Origin: Olavius sp. associated proteobacterium Delta 1
GTDB lineage: Bacteria > Desulfobacterota > Desulfobacteria > Desulfobacterales > JAFDCJ01
DNA: 64,000 nt
Reading direction: 5' to 3'
NCBI GenBank assembly: GCA_902749685.1
Contig: CACVKW010001347.1
Coordinates: forward strand, 32,313-96,312
The stretch's first letter is position 1. Every line of letters begins with the position of its first letter. Below are positions 54,190-63,303 of this stretch, piece by piece. Both the position numbers and the translations under genes were made by a program. The notes below the pieces were generated by a model. That model worked only from the letters and a program-made list of their open reading frames with translations, was not told the DNA's origin and did not search any database.

Positions 54190-55184
54190 TCATTACTAGA
54201 ACGCCGTTTCGAATCTCGTTTTTTGGTGGTGGTACAGATTACCCCGTCTATTACAACGAACAAGGTGGTGCTGTTCTAAACACCACAATCAACAAGTATT
54301 GCTATATTACCTGTAGATACTTACCCCCCTTCTTTGACCACAAATTCAGGGCTAGGTATATGGGAAAAAGGGAACTGACACAGACGGTGGACGAAATACA
54401 ACATCCATCAGTTCGAGAATGCCTGAAGTTTGTCGGGATCGACAGCGGCATTGAAATGGTGCATACGAGCGACATACCCGCTATGTCCGGCATTGGTTCA
54501 AGCTCATCATTTACAGTCGGTTTTCTTAATGCCTTATATGCCTTACAGGGTAAGATGGTTACAAAGAGAAAGCTTGCTCTTGATGCCATTCATGTTGAGC
54601 AGAATTTGGTCGGCGAATGCGTTGGCTCTCAAGACCAGACCGCAGCAGCGTTTGGGGGATTCAACAGAATTGAATTTGGAGGATCTGATGGTATTTTTGT
54701 TCAGCCAATAACCATTGGTATGGATAAAGTAAAGTACTTTCAAGAGTGTTTGCTTTTTTGTTTTGTAGGGTTTTCTAGGTATTCGTCAGAGATTGCAAAT
54801 AGGCAAATAGAAAAGACCCCTGGCAAGCTGATTGAACTCAAGGCAATGTGCCAGATGGTAGATGAAGGAATGAGTATCCTGAATAGTGGGTCAAAGTCTC
54901 TCAATGATTTTGGAAAACTGTTGCATGAAACCTGGATGATTAAACGAGGGCTTACAAAGTTGATCTCTTCTGATGAGATCGATGATATTTACGAAACTGC
55001 CCGGCGTGCCGGTGCATTGGGAGGGAAACTCTGTGGTGCTGGTGGCGGAGGCTTCTTTGTCTTTTTTGTGCCCCCTGAAAACCGAGAAAAGGTAAGAGAA
55101 TCTCTTAGAGGTTTGCTTCATGTACCCATACGACTTGAGACCCTTGGCTCTCATATTATCTTTCATACCGCTGAATACGCCTGA
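54186..55184 (+). CDS. hddA: GHMP kinase, D-glycero-alpha-D-manno-heptose-7-phosphate kinase-like
   Basis: About 332 residues from ATG 54186, at an ATGA overlap with the preceding stop. The N-terminal RTPFRISFFGGGTDYP is the HddA signature; the ATP loop is PAMSGIGSSSSFTVG, and LCGAGGGGFF is the third GHMP motif. HddA phosphorylates heptose 7-phosphate at C1 on the route to GDP-heptose. The HddC-like gene follows 8 bases on. GmhA and GmhB, which act before and after it, are not in the window. Confidence 0.85.
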   Translation: MIITRTPFRISFFGGGTDYPVYYNEQGGAVLNTTINKYCYITCRYLPPFFDHKFRARYMGKRELTQTVDEIQHPSVRECLKFVGIDSGIEMVHTSDIPAMSGIGSSSSFTVGFLNALYALQGKMVTKRKLALDAIHVEQNLVGECVGSQDQTAAAFGGFNRIEFGGSDGIFVQPITIGMDKVKYFQECLLFCFVGFSRYSSEIANRQIEKTPGKLIELKAMCQMVDEGMSILNSGSKSLNDFGKLLHETWMIKRGLTKLISSDEIDDIYETARRAGALGGKLCGAGGGGFFVFFVPPENREKVRESLRGLLHVPIRLETLGSHIIFHTAEYA

Positions 55185-55192
55185 GTGCCTTT

Positions 55193-55960
55193 TTGAGTGA
55201 GACTTTTTCTGGAAACCCCGAGCCCCAGTTTGTGGGCGGTCTTGTCATGCAAACATGCGAAAGCGTTACAGCAATGATTCTTGCCGGAGGCTTGGGAACC
55301 CGTCTCCGGTCTTCTGTCGGAGGCCTTCCCAAGGTCTTGGCGCCGGTAAACGATCGCCCATTTCTTTCCTATCTTCTGGATCAACTTCTCCAGGCTGGTT
55401 TCTCTCGTGTTATTCTGTGCACGGGGTATGGGGCAGATCAAATAGAAAAGGCCTTTGGTGAAGTTTATGAGAACGTGACCATCGAGTATTCCCGAGAGCC
55501 CAGGCCTTTGGGCACAGGTGGCGCTCTACGGTATGCTTCCCCCCGCATAGGAACCAGTGAGATTCTTGTCATGAATGGTGATTCGTTTATTAACGCAGAT
55601 CTGATCCGTTTTATGGCTTGGTATTTTGAAAAGGGCTTGGATGCAGCTCTCCTACTTAAGTATCTTTCTAATACAAGCCAATATGGTCGAATAGAGATCG
55701 ACAATGATGGTCGGGTCAGATGCTTCAAGGAAAAGGCTGCTAAAAACGGTCCAGGTTTGATTAACGCGGGAGTATATGTATTGAAAAGATCTTTACTAGA
55801 GTTGATTCCCTCGGGATCTTTTTTTTCGCTTGAAAGAGGATTTCTTACGCCCCTTGTCGGAGGAAGGTTATATGGATACCGGAGCGAAGGCGACTTCATT
55901 GATATTGGTACTCCGAAATCTTATGCAAGTGCTAACGATTTTTTCCGGGATTTAACCTAG
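55193..55960 (+). CDS. hddC: HddC-like sugar-1-phosphate nucleotidyltransferase
   Basis: 255 residues from TTG 55193; ATG 55247 is an in-frame alternative that leaves the catalytic domain intact. The nucleotide loop is MILAGGLGTRLRS with GGLPKVLAPVNDRPFLSYLLDQL, then PLGTGGALRYAS, VMNGDSF and the DIGTPKSY ending. This matches the HddC group, which makes GDP-D-glycero-alpha-D-manno-heptose from the 1-phosphate. Adjacent to the kinase gene, as in known GDP-heptose clusters. Confidence 0.83.
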   Translation: MSETFSGNPEPQFVGGLVMQTCESVTAMILAGGLGTRLRSSVGGLPKVLAPVNDRPFLSYLLDQLLQAGFSRVILCTGYGADQIEKAFGEVYENVTIEYSREPRPLGTGGALRYASPRIGTSEILVMNGDSFINADLIRFMAWYFEKGLDAALLLKYLSNTSQYGRIEIDNDGRVRCFKEKAAKNGPGLINAGVYVLKRSLLELIPSGSFFSLERGFLTPLVGGRLYGYRSEGDFIDIGTPKSYASANDFFRDLT

Positions 55961-56276
55961 TGCTGCAAAAGTCATATTTCTGAGGATGGAATACGGACAT
56001 GAGAACTGAGGAGCATGGCGAAAAGTCAACTTATTCTTTGGAACGTGCGAGAAGATATTGGAAATATGCTCCGTGCAAATGCTGCTTTTAAACGTTCAAG
56101 GTTTTAGTTGTAACTAAATTGATGTAAATCCTAACCCGGATAAACCGGAATTGCGCATTCAGGAATTAAGGAATTAAGTGTATGTCCTCAAGTTAACTTT
56201 GATAAACCAGAGCCAAAATCTTACGCAAACATGATGGGATTTTGAAATTGAGGTACTAAAGGGAGGCTGGTAAATC
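55961..56276. other. Gap with dispersed repeat
   Basis: 316 bases. The 24-base dispersed repeat with core CCCGGATAAACCGG occupies 56130-56153, identical to the copy at 26231-26254. Two short frames (55999-56091 and 56015-56107, each about 30 codons) overlap in different phases and are not convincing genes. AAAGGGAGGCTGG before 56277 is the ribosome binding site of the next gene. Confidence 0.5.
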
Positions 56277-57326
56277 GTGAGCACAACGAAACATGTACTT
56301 ATCTGTGGAGCGGGAGGGTTTATTGGAAGCCATATAGTAAAAAGACTAAAAAGAGAAAACTATTGGGTTCGAGGTGTAGACCTTAAATACCCTGAATTCT
56401 GTGAAACTGAGGCTGATGATTTTGTCATTGGTGATTTGCGTGATCCATATATATGTCGTCATGTTGTCGATCAGCGGTTTGATCAGGTCTATCAGTTCGC
56501 TGCGGATATGGGAGGGGCAGGATTTGTTTTCACCGGGGAAAATGACGCTGATATTATGCATAATTCTGGACTTATTAACCTAAATATATTGAAGGCCTGC
56601 CACAAAAGGAATACAAAAAAACTTTTTTTTTCTTCATCAGCGTGTATTTATCCAGAGTATAATCAGACGCAACCTGATAATCCAAATTGTGCTGAAGATA
56701 GTGCTTACCCTGCGTATCCTGACAGTGAATACGGCTGGGAGAAACTTTTTAGCGAGCGTTTGTATCTTTCTTTTCACAGAAATCATGGACTGGAAGTAAG
56801 AATTGCGCGTTACCACAACATATTTGGTCCGGAAGGAACTTGGGAAGGTGGCAGAGAAAAAGCACCGGCAGCTATATGCAGCAAAGTTGCTGAAGTACCG
56901 GATGGCAGTGAAATTGAAATATGGGGCGACGGAAAGCAAACCAGATCTTTTCTTTTTATCGATGAATGTTTGGAAGGGACAATTCGGCTTATGCTGTCAG
57001 ACTGGACAGGTCCCGTAAATATAGGGTCCGACGAAATGGTTACCATTAGGCAACTGGCGGATATGGTTATGGATATAGCTAGCAAAGAGTTAAATGTTAA
57101 ATATCTTCCCGGTCCCCAAGGTGTACGAAGAAGAAATTCTGATAACAGCTTGATTTATAAGAAATTAGGGTGGAAACCAACGCAGCCATTAATGGACGGA
57201 TTGGAAGCAACTTATAAATGGATAGAAGAGCAAGTTAGAAAATCTCAAAAATCTAAATCACATGAAAGGCAGCAAAAAACCCCGATACTGCATGCGGGCA
57301 TCAAAAATCGAATTCCAACTGCTTAG
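56277..57326 (+). CDS. GDP-mannose 3,5-epimerase-like SDR protein
   Basis: 349 residues from GTG 56277. The Rossmann motif is ICGAGGFIGSHIV. Active-site residues are Tyr-Gly-Trp-Glu-Lys (SEYGWEKLFSE) with the FFSSSACIYPEYNQ strand and the ADMGGAGF substrate loop. FGPEGTWEGGREKAPAAIC and WGDGKQTRSFLFIDECLEG are near-identical in style to plant and bacterial GDP-mannose 3,5-epimerase. It would make GDP-L-galactose (or gulose) from GDP-mannose. It is followed directly by a nucleotide-sugar dehydrogenase. Confidence 0.85.
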   Translation: MSTTKHVLICGAGGFIGSHIVKRLKRENYWVRGVDLKYPEFCETEADDFVIGDLRDPYICRHVVDQRFDQVYQFAADMGGAGFVFTGENDADIMHNSGLINLNILKACHKRNTKKLFFSSSACIYPEYNQTQPDNPNCAEDSAYPAYPDSEYGWEKLFSERLYLSFHRNHGLEVRIARYHNIFGPEGTWEGGREKAPAAICSKVAEVPDGSEIEIWGDGKQTRSFLFIDECLEGTIRLMLSDWTGPVNIGSDEMVTIRQLADMVMDIASKELNVKYLPGPQGVRRRNSDNSLIYKKLGWKPTQPLMDGLEATYKWIEEQVRKSQKSKSHERQQKTPILHAGIKNRIPTA

Positions 57327-58670
57327 GTGTCTCATTTTATGAAAGGACTTTCGGTCGTAGGATTGGGGAAACTTGGTGCTTGCTTCGCAGCATGCTTTGC
57401 CTATAAGGGGATTCCAACCCTTGGCTTGGACATAAATGTAGATTTTGTGGATGCCATTAATAGTGGTAAGTCTCCAGTTGTTGAGCCGGGGCTTCAGGAT
57501 CTGATTGATTCCTGTGAAAGTCGACTAAAGGCCACGCAGGATTATGAACAGGTTTTGACGGAGTCGGAAATTACCTTTCTTGTGGTTCCGACACCGAGCA
57601 GTCAGAGCGGACATTTTTCAGACAAATATTTGCAGGATTCCCTCAAACATCTTTCGGAGGCCCTAAAGAAGGCTGGAAAGGAATACCACCTGTTTGTCAT
57701 TACATCTACCGTATCTCCGGGAAGTTCGGAAGATAATCTAATCCCTTTGATCGAATCTGTTTCAGGCAAAAAACTGAACAGGGATTTTGGAGTGTGCTAT
57801 AGTCCTGAATTTATTGCGTTAGGAAGCGTTATTAGTGACTTTTTGAATCCCGACTTAATCTTAATCGGCGAGAGCGACCAAAGGGCGGGGGATCGACTTG
57901 AAGCAGTATATAAAGCTTGTTGCGAAAATGCCCCCTATATGGCACGAATGTCACTTATTAGCGCTGAGATCATGAAAATAAGCTTAAATTCCTATGTTAC
58001 CATGAAGATAAGCTTTGCCAATACCCTTGCTAATATCTGTGAGGCTGTTCCTGGAGCAAATATAGATGATATTACAAAGGCATTAGGTGCAGATAAGAGG
58101 ATTTCTCCCCACTATCTTCAGGGGGCTTTGGGTTATGGAGGACCTTGTTTTCCCAGGGACAATAATGCATTTTTAGCATTTGCAGCTAAGTATGGTGTTG
58201 ATGCCATGCTTGCAAAGTCTACAGATAGTGTAAACGAATTCCAGACTAATCACCTTTTGCATCAGGTAGGGGAACATATTTCGAACAGTAATAATAATGT
58301 GGTTTCAATCCTCGGTCTTGCTTATAAACCAAACACTCCGGAGATCGAGGAATCTGCTGCTAAAAAACTCATTGAAGAGTTGATAAAAAGAGATCTTGAG
58401 GTGATAGTCTATGATCCACTGGCGATGGACAATACCAGAAATCATTTTGGTGAGGATATTCTCTATGCCTCATCGGTGAGGAATTGTTTGTCAAATTCAT
58501 CTCTCTGTATTATTACTACTCCGGATAAGGAATTTAAATCAATAGATGATAGTTATATCATTCAGAACCCTACAATTATAATTGACTGCTGGAGAATACT
58601 TGAGCCTTCAAGATTTTCCGAGAGGGTACGATACTTTGGGATAGGAATACCATCAGGCGGGAAAAGTTGA
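57327..58670 (+). CDS. Nucleotide-sugar dehydrogenase (UDP-glucose/GDP-mannose dehydrogenase family)
   Basis: 447 residues from GTG 57327, immediately after the preceding stop; ATG 57339 is an alternative. The NAD motif is VVGLGKLGACFAACF, then VVPTPSS, TSTVSPGSS, YSPEFIALGSV and the catalytic Cys274 in GYGGPCFPRDNN (relatives GGxCxPKD). The ILGLAYKPNTPEIEESAA helix closes the C-terminal domain. The enzyme oxidises C6 of a sugar nucleotide twice to a uronate. With the upstream epimerase-like gene it may act on a GDP-sugar. Confidence 0.85.
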   Translation: MSHFMKGLSVVGLGKLGACFAACFAYKGIPTLGLDINVDFVDAINSGKSPVVEPGLQDLIDSCESRLKATQDYEQVLTESEITFLVVPTPSSQSGHFSDKYLQDSLKHLSEALKKAGKEYHLFVITSTVSPGSSEDNLIPLIESVSGKKLNRDFGVCYSPEFIALGSVISDFLNPDLILIGESDQRAGDRLEAVYKACCENAPYMARMSLISAEIMKISLNSYVTMKISFANTLANICEAVPGANIDDITKALGADKRISPHYLQGALGYGGPCFPRDNNAFLAFAAKYGVDAMLAKSTDSVNEFQTNHLLHQVGEHISNSNNNVVSILGLAYKPNTPEIEESAAKKLIEELIKRDLEVIVYDPLAMDNTRNHFGEDILYASSVRNCLSNSSLCIITTPDKEFKSIDDSYIIQNPTIIIDCWRILEPSRFSERVRYFGIGIPSGGKS

Positions 58671-58883
58671 CATGCGGGTCCATGAGCCGTGTTCGCACTG
58701 CTGTGTTACCGATGGAACAGATTTGTTTGGTGCTTAAGTTACAACGAACTTGGAAGGAAAGCTAATACCCATTGCATCCCTGTTGCCTGTACTGTTAGCG
58801 GTGCACCGAATGTGATACGGTTGGATGAGCTTTGGAAGTGTAAGTTGGATAATACTCAAATATGATGTCTTTGGTATAAATTG
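58671..58883. other. Noncoding gap, nothing recognised
   Basis: 213 bases without a sustained frame or palindrome. A remnant of a gene is possible since composition is less AT-rich than other gaps, but no homology can be claimed. Confidence 0.3.
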
Positions 58884-59828
58884 ATGCTGAATGTACGTAA
58901 CGATTACCTTGTGATTCTTGTAGCGACCAATAATAGGTTAGAATTGCTAAAGCGAACTATAAATTCGATTGCTACAGGCACACACTGCTCACATGAAATT
59001 ATAGTGATTGATGGTGGTTCCACGGATGGAACCATTGAATACCTGAATTCGCATCAAGGCATCACTCCAGTATACCAGGGTGAACTTTTTGGGACAGCGC
59101 TTTCCTATAACCTGGTGTGGAGGCAGGTTGAAAGCAAATATACGTGCTGGCTCAGCGATGATACGGAGATTGTACCTGGAAGCCTGGATTTGGCGGTTTC
59201 CATCTTAGAGGCAGACCCTGAGATTGGCATGGTTGGCCTCAAGATGAAGGATACTGTGGGGCCGGGGAAAACAGAGCCGTACATGGGGTCATTATCCACG
59301 TATGGCGTTTTGAACTGCAATCACGGCGTTCTTCCAATGGACTTGCTAATGTCTGTAGGTTATTTCAACGAGGGCTATCGTTCATATATGATCGATCCAG
59401 ACCTTACAGCCTCGGTGCTGTGTACCGGCAATAAGGTCGTTATGACCAAGCGCATCAGCATCCTTCATCATAGGGAATGGTCAGAAGGGGTCGATTGGCA
59501 CAAGAAGATAAAACATGAGATGGGGGGCATAGACAACAGAAAAATCTACTATGAGAAATTCCGATTTCTTCAGAATTCACTCTCACCATCTGTCCAGTTG
59601 AAGAAACGGTTTGGAAATTCCGTAGGCCGTTTCTTGTTCAACGGTTCAAGTGAAAGCTTTATTCGATGCAAATTGAATCGCCGTGATTGGATTAATCTGT
59701 TTGGAGGCCATTTCATTCGACTAAGTGATCCGCTACGCACTATTAACCTACCTTATCACCTACTCCAACAGATTCCTCTACATTTGCTTAAGATTGGAAC
59801 CAATCCGTACCGTTATCTTGTTGAATAG
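58884..59828 (+). CDS. GT2 family glycosyltransferase
   Basis: About 314 residues from ATG 58884; TTG 58881 is one codon earlier. GT-A family 2 features: VILVATNNRLELLKRTINSI, IVIDGGSTDGTIEYL, and the DxD-like CWLSDDTEI (Asp-Asp). The central LGLKMKD-type strand and MIDPDLTASVL follow. The substrate is unknown. The gene lies between the uronate dehydrogenase and the surface-carbohydrate protein gene. Confidence 0.8.
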   Translation: MLNVRNDYLVILVATNNRLELLKRTINSIATGTHCSHEIIVIDGGSTDGTIEYLNSHQGITPVYQGELFGTALSYNLVWRQVESKYTCWLSDDTEIVPGSLDLAVSILEADPEIGMVGLKMKDTVGPGKTEPYMGSLSTYGVLNCNHGVLPMDLLMSVGYFNEGYRSYMIDPDLTASVLCTGNKVVMTKRISILHHREWSEGVDWHKKIKHEMGGIDNRKIYYEKFRFLQNSLSPSVQLKKRFGNSVGRFLFNGSSESFIRCKLNRRDWINLFGGHFIRLSDPLRTINLPYHLLQQIPLHLLKIGTNPYRYLVE

Positions 59829-59936
59829 TGCAGAGGCATATTGTATTTATGCATAGATTTTGTTTGTTCAGGGTTTCTTTGACCTTGAAAAGGACAGCGG
59901 TATTATTTTGTTATTCGATACAAGGAAAAAAGAGCA

Positions 59937-61277
59937 GTGAAAAAAGAGCGCATAGATATTCTGGTGTTTGTTGAACATGTGGCTCGTGAGCTTGATATTG
60001 CCTGTTTACTAAAATATATGGTTGAAAAATGCTCTGGTTTTCGAATGGAAATTGCTTCCTATATTTTTGATTTACCCGAAACCTTATCTAGGTGGGACCC
60101 GAAAATTGTCCTGCTTCCCGTTAGTTTCAGCGGTAGAAATTGTAAAAATCTTTTACAAATACTAAACATGTACTATCGTTCTTATTTTGTGGATTTAGCT
60201 TACGAGCAACTTTACCACTCTTTTAATGAAGCCTACCGGACCCCCGAAGACGAATTTTCCTGCAAACATGTTCTACATCTTGCCTGGGGAGCCTTTCATT
60301 CGAATTTCCTTATAAAGCATGGCGTATCAAAGGGAAATATAAGGATTAAAGGCAACCCGGTCTATTCACTCTATCGGCCTCCCTATGCCCATTATTATCC
60401 GTCTAAATCAATTCTTGCAAAAAAACATAACCTTAACCCGGATAAACCCTGGATATTAATACCTGAAAACTACAAGGCCGCCTTCTTGCCGGATGCCAAG
60501 CTTCGTTCCTATATTAATCGTGGTGCCGGAAAATCAGAAACCTACAACTATCAGGAATTCGATAGAGCTTCCTTTAAGCGGGTAATTAAGTGGTGGACTG
60601 AACTCGCCAAACTGGAAGTGGCAGAAATTATTATACGTCCCCGTCCGGTCACTTTAAAGAAGAGCTTTATAGACGCATGTAAACAACTTGCTGGAGAAAT
60701 ACCCGCGAATCTTCGGTTTATTAAAGCAGGCAGCGTGCGAGAATGGATTCTAGCCAGTGATGCGGTTGTTTCTTCTATCAGTACCTGTTTGATTGAAGCG
60801 GCAATTGCGCAAAAATCCGTCTATATGATGGAACCCATCACCATTCCTTCTTATCTTCGCATGGATTGGTACGATTTTGTGCCAGGGCTCAGGACGCTTC
60901 CAGAATTCATAGATGCTCTAACGGTTTCGTACCCAAATACAAATTGGAAGACGCTTCACCGATGGGCAGAAAATAACATGATGCTGAAGAAAGATCCAAT
61001 CTTAAATTTAGTCGACTTGATTACCAATGCCTGTGAAGGTATCATTGAACTTCCTGACCCACCCGGCAGAGAATTTATCAGGCAACCTTTAAATTATAGA
61101 TATCAAGGTGCTGAAAAACCACTGACGAATCAACAATCAACCAGAAGTGATGAGGTTAAAGATTATCCAAAAAAAAATGCAGAATTTTCTAAAAAAGTAT
61201 ACTACTATGAACACGATCAATTTGACATTTCAGAGGTTGAAAGACGAGTATCGCGATGGGCGACCAATCTTGTATAG
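59937..61277 (+). CDS. Surface carbohydrate biosynthesis protein (GT-B-like)
   Basis: 446 residues from GTG 59937. The N-terminal DILVFVEHVARELDIA strand, the IKGNPVYSL segment (relatives have TGNPRFD), and the Glu/Asn-rich ILIPENYKAAF stretch match the family of large surface-polysaccharide proteins seen in O-antigen loci. In the second half, VVSSISTCLIEAAIAQKSVYM resembles the donor site of GT-B glycosyltransferases. Last ~60 residues are polar and possibly a repeat-rich tail. Function: probable glycosyltransferase for an unusual sugar. Confidence 0.65.
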   Translation: MKKERIDILVFVEHVARELDIACLLKYMVEKCSGFRMEIASYIFDLPETLSRWDPKIVLLPVSFSGRNCKNLLQILNMYYRSYFVDLAYEQLYHSFNEAYRTPEDEFSCKHVLHLAWGAFHSNFLIKHGVSKGNIRIKGNPVYSLYRPPYAHYYPSKSILAKKHNLNPDKPWILIPENYKAAFLPDAKLRSYINRGAGKSETYNYQEFDRASFKRVIKWWTELAKLEVAEIIIRPRPVTLKKSFIDACKQLAGEIPANLRFIKAGSVREWILASDAVVSSISTCLIEAAIAQKSVYMMEPITIPSYLRMDWYDFVPGLRTLPEFIDALTVSYPNTNWKTLHRWAENNMMLKKDPILNLVDLITNACEGIIELPDPPGREFIRQPLNYRYQGAEKPLTNQQSTRSDEVKDYPKKNAEFSKKVYYYEHDQFDISEVERRVSRWATNLV

Positions 61278-61360
61278 ATACCTCCTTTCTTTGGTTTGAA
61301 AGGGGCTAATTAATCTTTGGCAATCGCTTTATCGAACTGGCATCTTGGAAAATATTCTTA

Positions 61361-61483
61361 GTGATAAAAACGTATAGATCAATCCGGCGCCTGTTATCTT
61401 TTATTTACGACCTTGAAATCAAAAAAATAAGAAATAATCCCAAACTGCGATCGATCAGACGAAACATCATTATAGGCGAGTAG
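61361..61483 (+). pseudogene. Possible truncated 5' end of an acyltransferase-like gene
   Basis: A 40-codon frame from GTG 61361 (VIKTYRSIRRLLSFIYDLEIKK...), with a stop after RNIIIGE. The pattern resembles the N-terminus of hexapeptide-type acyltransferases that start with a basic helix, but no hexapeptide repeat follows. It lies in the 259-base gap before the asparagine-synthase gene. Low certainty; may be a decayed gene. Confidence 0.2.
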
Positions 61484-61536
61484 CCGGACCCGGAATGCTA
61501 TAAGTGTAAATTAAATACCTGAATCTTGTATGAACT

Positions 61537-63303
61537 ATGTGTGGAATCGTTGCTCAAAAAAATAGTTCCCAAAGGATAAATAAGGCTATCTTTGAAAATA
61601 TGGTCGATACGTTGCAGCACCGTGGACCTGATGGAAGAGGTGCTGACTATTTATGCAATCGTACCGTCGCCCTTGGGCATCGACGTCTTGCAATTATCGA
61701 CCTCTCTGAAAAAGGAGATCAGCCATTATACAACGAGGGCGGATCAATATGTATAAGCTTTAATGGAGAAATCTATAACTTCAAGTCTCTTCGCTATCAA
61801 TTGTCAGATCGAGGGCATACATTTGTTTCAAATACCGATACAGAGGTAATGATTCATGGCTATGAAGAGTGGGGGTTTAATTTTTTAGAAAAGGTCAGAG
61901 GAATTTTTGCATTTATTATTTATGATAAGGAACGCGATTTATTCTTCTTTGCCCGTGATCACTTTGGAGTTAAGCCATTATATTACGCTATTTATGAAAA
62001 AAACATCATAATCGCTTCAGAAATTAAGGCAATATTAAAAAGTGGTATGCCACTGAGAAAAATTGATGATAACGCGCTTGCTGCTTTTTTCCTTTTTGGC
62101 TATATTCCTGCACCCTTGTCCATTTGGCAGCCCGTAAGAAAACTTTTGCCCGGTCATTATGCAACATTTGAAAACGGGCTCCTGACAACGCATCGATATT
62201 TTAAAATTGTCCGGCATGACCAACAGGTAGATCCTGGAGTTCTCGTGGAAAATACGAGGCGTACACTGCTTGAAAGTGTGCGCCTACAAAATTACGCTGA
62301 TGTTGAGGTCGGACTATTCTTGAGCGGTGGATTAGATTCTTCCGCATTGGCCTATGCCGAAAGTGTCTTAAAAAAAGACATTACGGCCCTCTCGGTTGAG
62401 TTTAAAAATGATCCACGGGGCAGTGAAGTTAAAGATGCCAAAATAGTCGCTGATGCCTGCAATCTTGAGCTTTACGAATTGTTCGTTGACGACACTGCTG
62501 TTCGGCTTTTGCAGGAATTAACGTATTTTTTTGACGAACCCTTTGGAGACTCCTCCCTCATTCCCACCTATCTCTTGTCTCGCGCAGCAGCCAAAAAGCA
62601 CGGTTTTAAAGTCATCCTGTCCGGTGACGGCGGCGACGAAGTGTTTGGCGGTTACAATTGGTACACCAACATACTTCAGCAACTCGGAAAAAACCCGAAT
62701 GGCAATCGGCGCTGCCTCCTATTTGAGAACTACGCCTCGACACCGTATCCATTTTTTCTGAATAATAAATTCGAAAGCATTTTCGATTCGAAATTTCTGC
62801 CCATGATCAAACGCAGAAAAAATTCGTTTTGGGGGCTTATTTCTCAAAAATCGCAACTGGATATAAAGGAATTTCAACTGCTGGATTTTGCGACTTATTT
62901 GCCGGATGATATCCTAACGAAAGTCGATCGTGCCAGCATGGCAAACTCTTTGGAAATTCGTGTGCCGCTATTAGATCATGTTCTGGTAAAACAAGTAATG
63001 GGGATTTGTCCCGGCTCGTATTTCTTTCAAAATAGCAAAAAATTTCTCTTAAAAAAAATGTTGGCGAATTTTTTCGGACCGGAAGTTATCGAAAAAGAAA
63101 AACGTGGATTCAGCCTACCGCTTGTTAATTATTTAAAGACTATTAATTATCATGAGAAAATTATGGACGGTACAATTCGACCGATGGGAATTTTTCAACC
63201 CCATGCCATCGAAAATTTATTGAAACAGCCATTGGCCAACCATGTCTCAAGAATTTTTCTTTTATATGTATTCACGATTTGGAATGAAATGTGGAATAAT
63301 TGA
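61537..63303 (+). CDS. asnB: Asparagine synthase (glutamine-hydrolysing) family amidotransferase
   Basis: 588 residues. Cys2 is the glutaminase nucleophile (MCGIVAQ), with the class II amidotransferase marks HRGPDGRG, GHRRLAIIDLS, SFNGEIYN and NTDTEV. The synthetase half has the SGGLDSSALA PP-loop (near 265) and SGDGGDEVFGGYNWY. Housekeeping AsnB makes asparagine, but copies in O-antigen loci (WbpS type) amidate uronic acids. The nearby nucleotide-sugar dehydrogenase supports that reading. Its stop overlaps the following TTG start. Confidence 0.88.
   Translation: MCGIVAQKNSSQRINKAIFENMVDTLQHRGPDGRGADYLCNRTVALGHRRLAIIDLSEKGDQPLYNEGGSICISFNGEIYNFKSLRYQLSDRGHTFVSNTDTEVMIHGYEEWGFNFLEKVRGIFAFIIYDKERDLFFFARDHFGVKPLYYAIYEKNIIIASEIKAILKSGMPLRKIDDNALAAFFLFGYIPAPLSIWQPVRKLLPGHYATFENGLLTTHRYFKIVRHDQQVDPGVLVENTRRTLLESVRLQNYADVEVGLFLSGGLDSSALAYAESVLKKDITALSVEFKNDPRGSEVKDAKIVADACNLELYELFVDDTAVRLLQELTYFFDEPFGDSSLIPTYLLSRAAAKKHGFKVILSGDGGDEVFGGYNWYTNILQQLGKNPNGNRRCLLFENYASTPYPFFLNNKFESIFDSKFLPMIKRRKNSFWGLISQKSQLDIKEFQLLDFATYLPDDILTKVDRASMANSLEIRVPLLDHVLVKQVMGICPGSYFFQNSKKFLLKKMLANFFGPEVIEKEKRGFSLPLVNYLKTINYHEKIMDGTIRPMGIFQPHAIENLLKQPLANHVSRIFLLYVFTIWNEMWNN

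Noticed and set aside
55999..56107. Two overlapping ~30-codon frames
   Set aside because: Different phases over the same bases, no convincing ribosome binding site, no motif.
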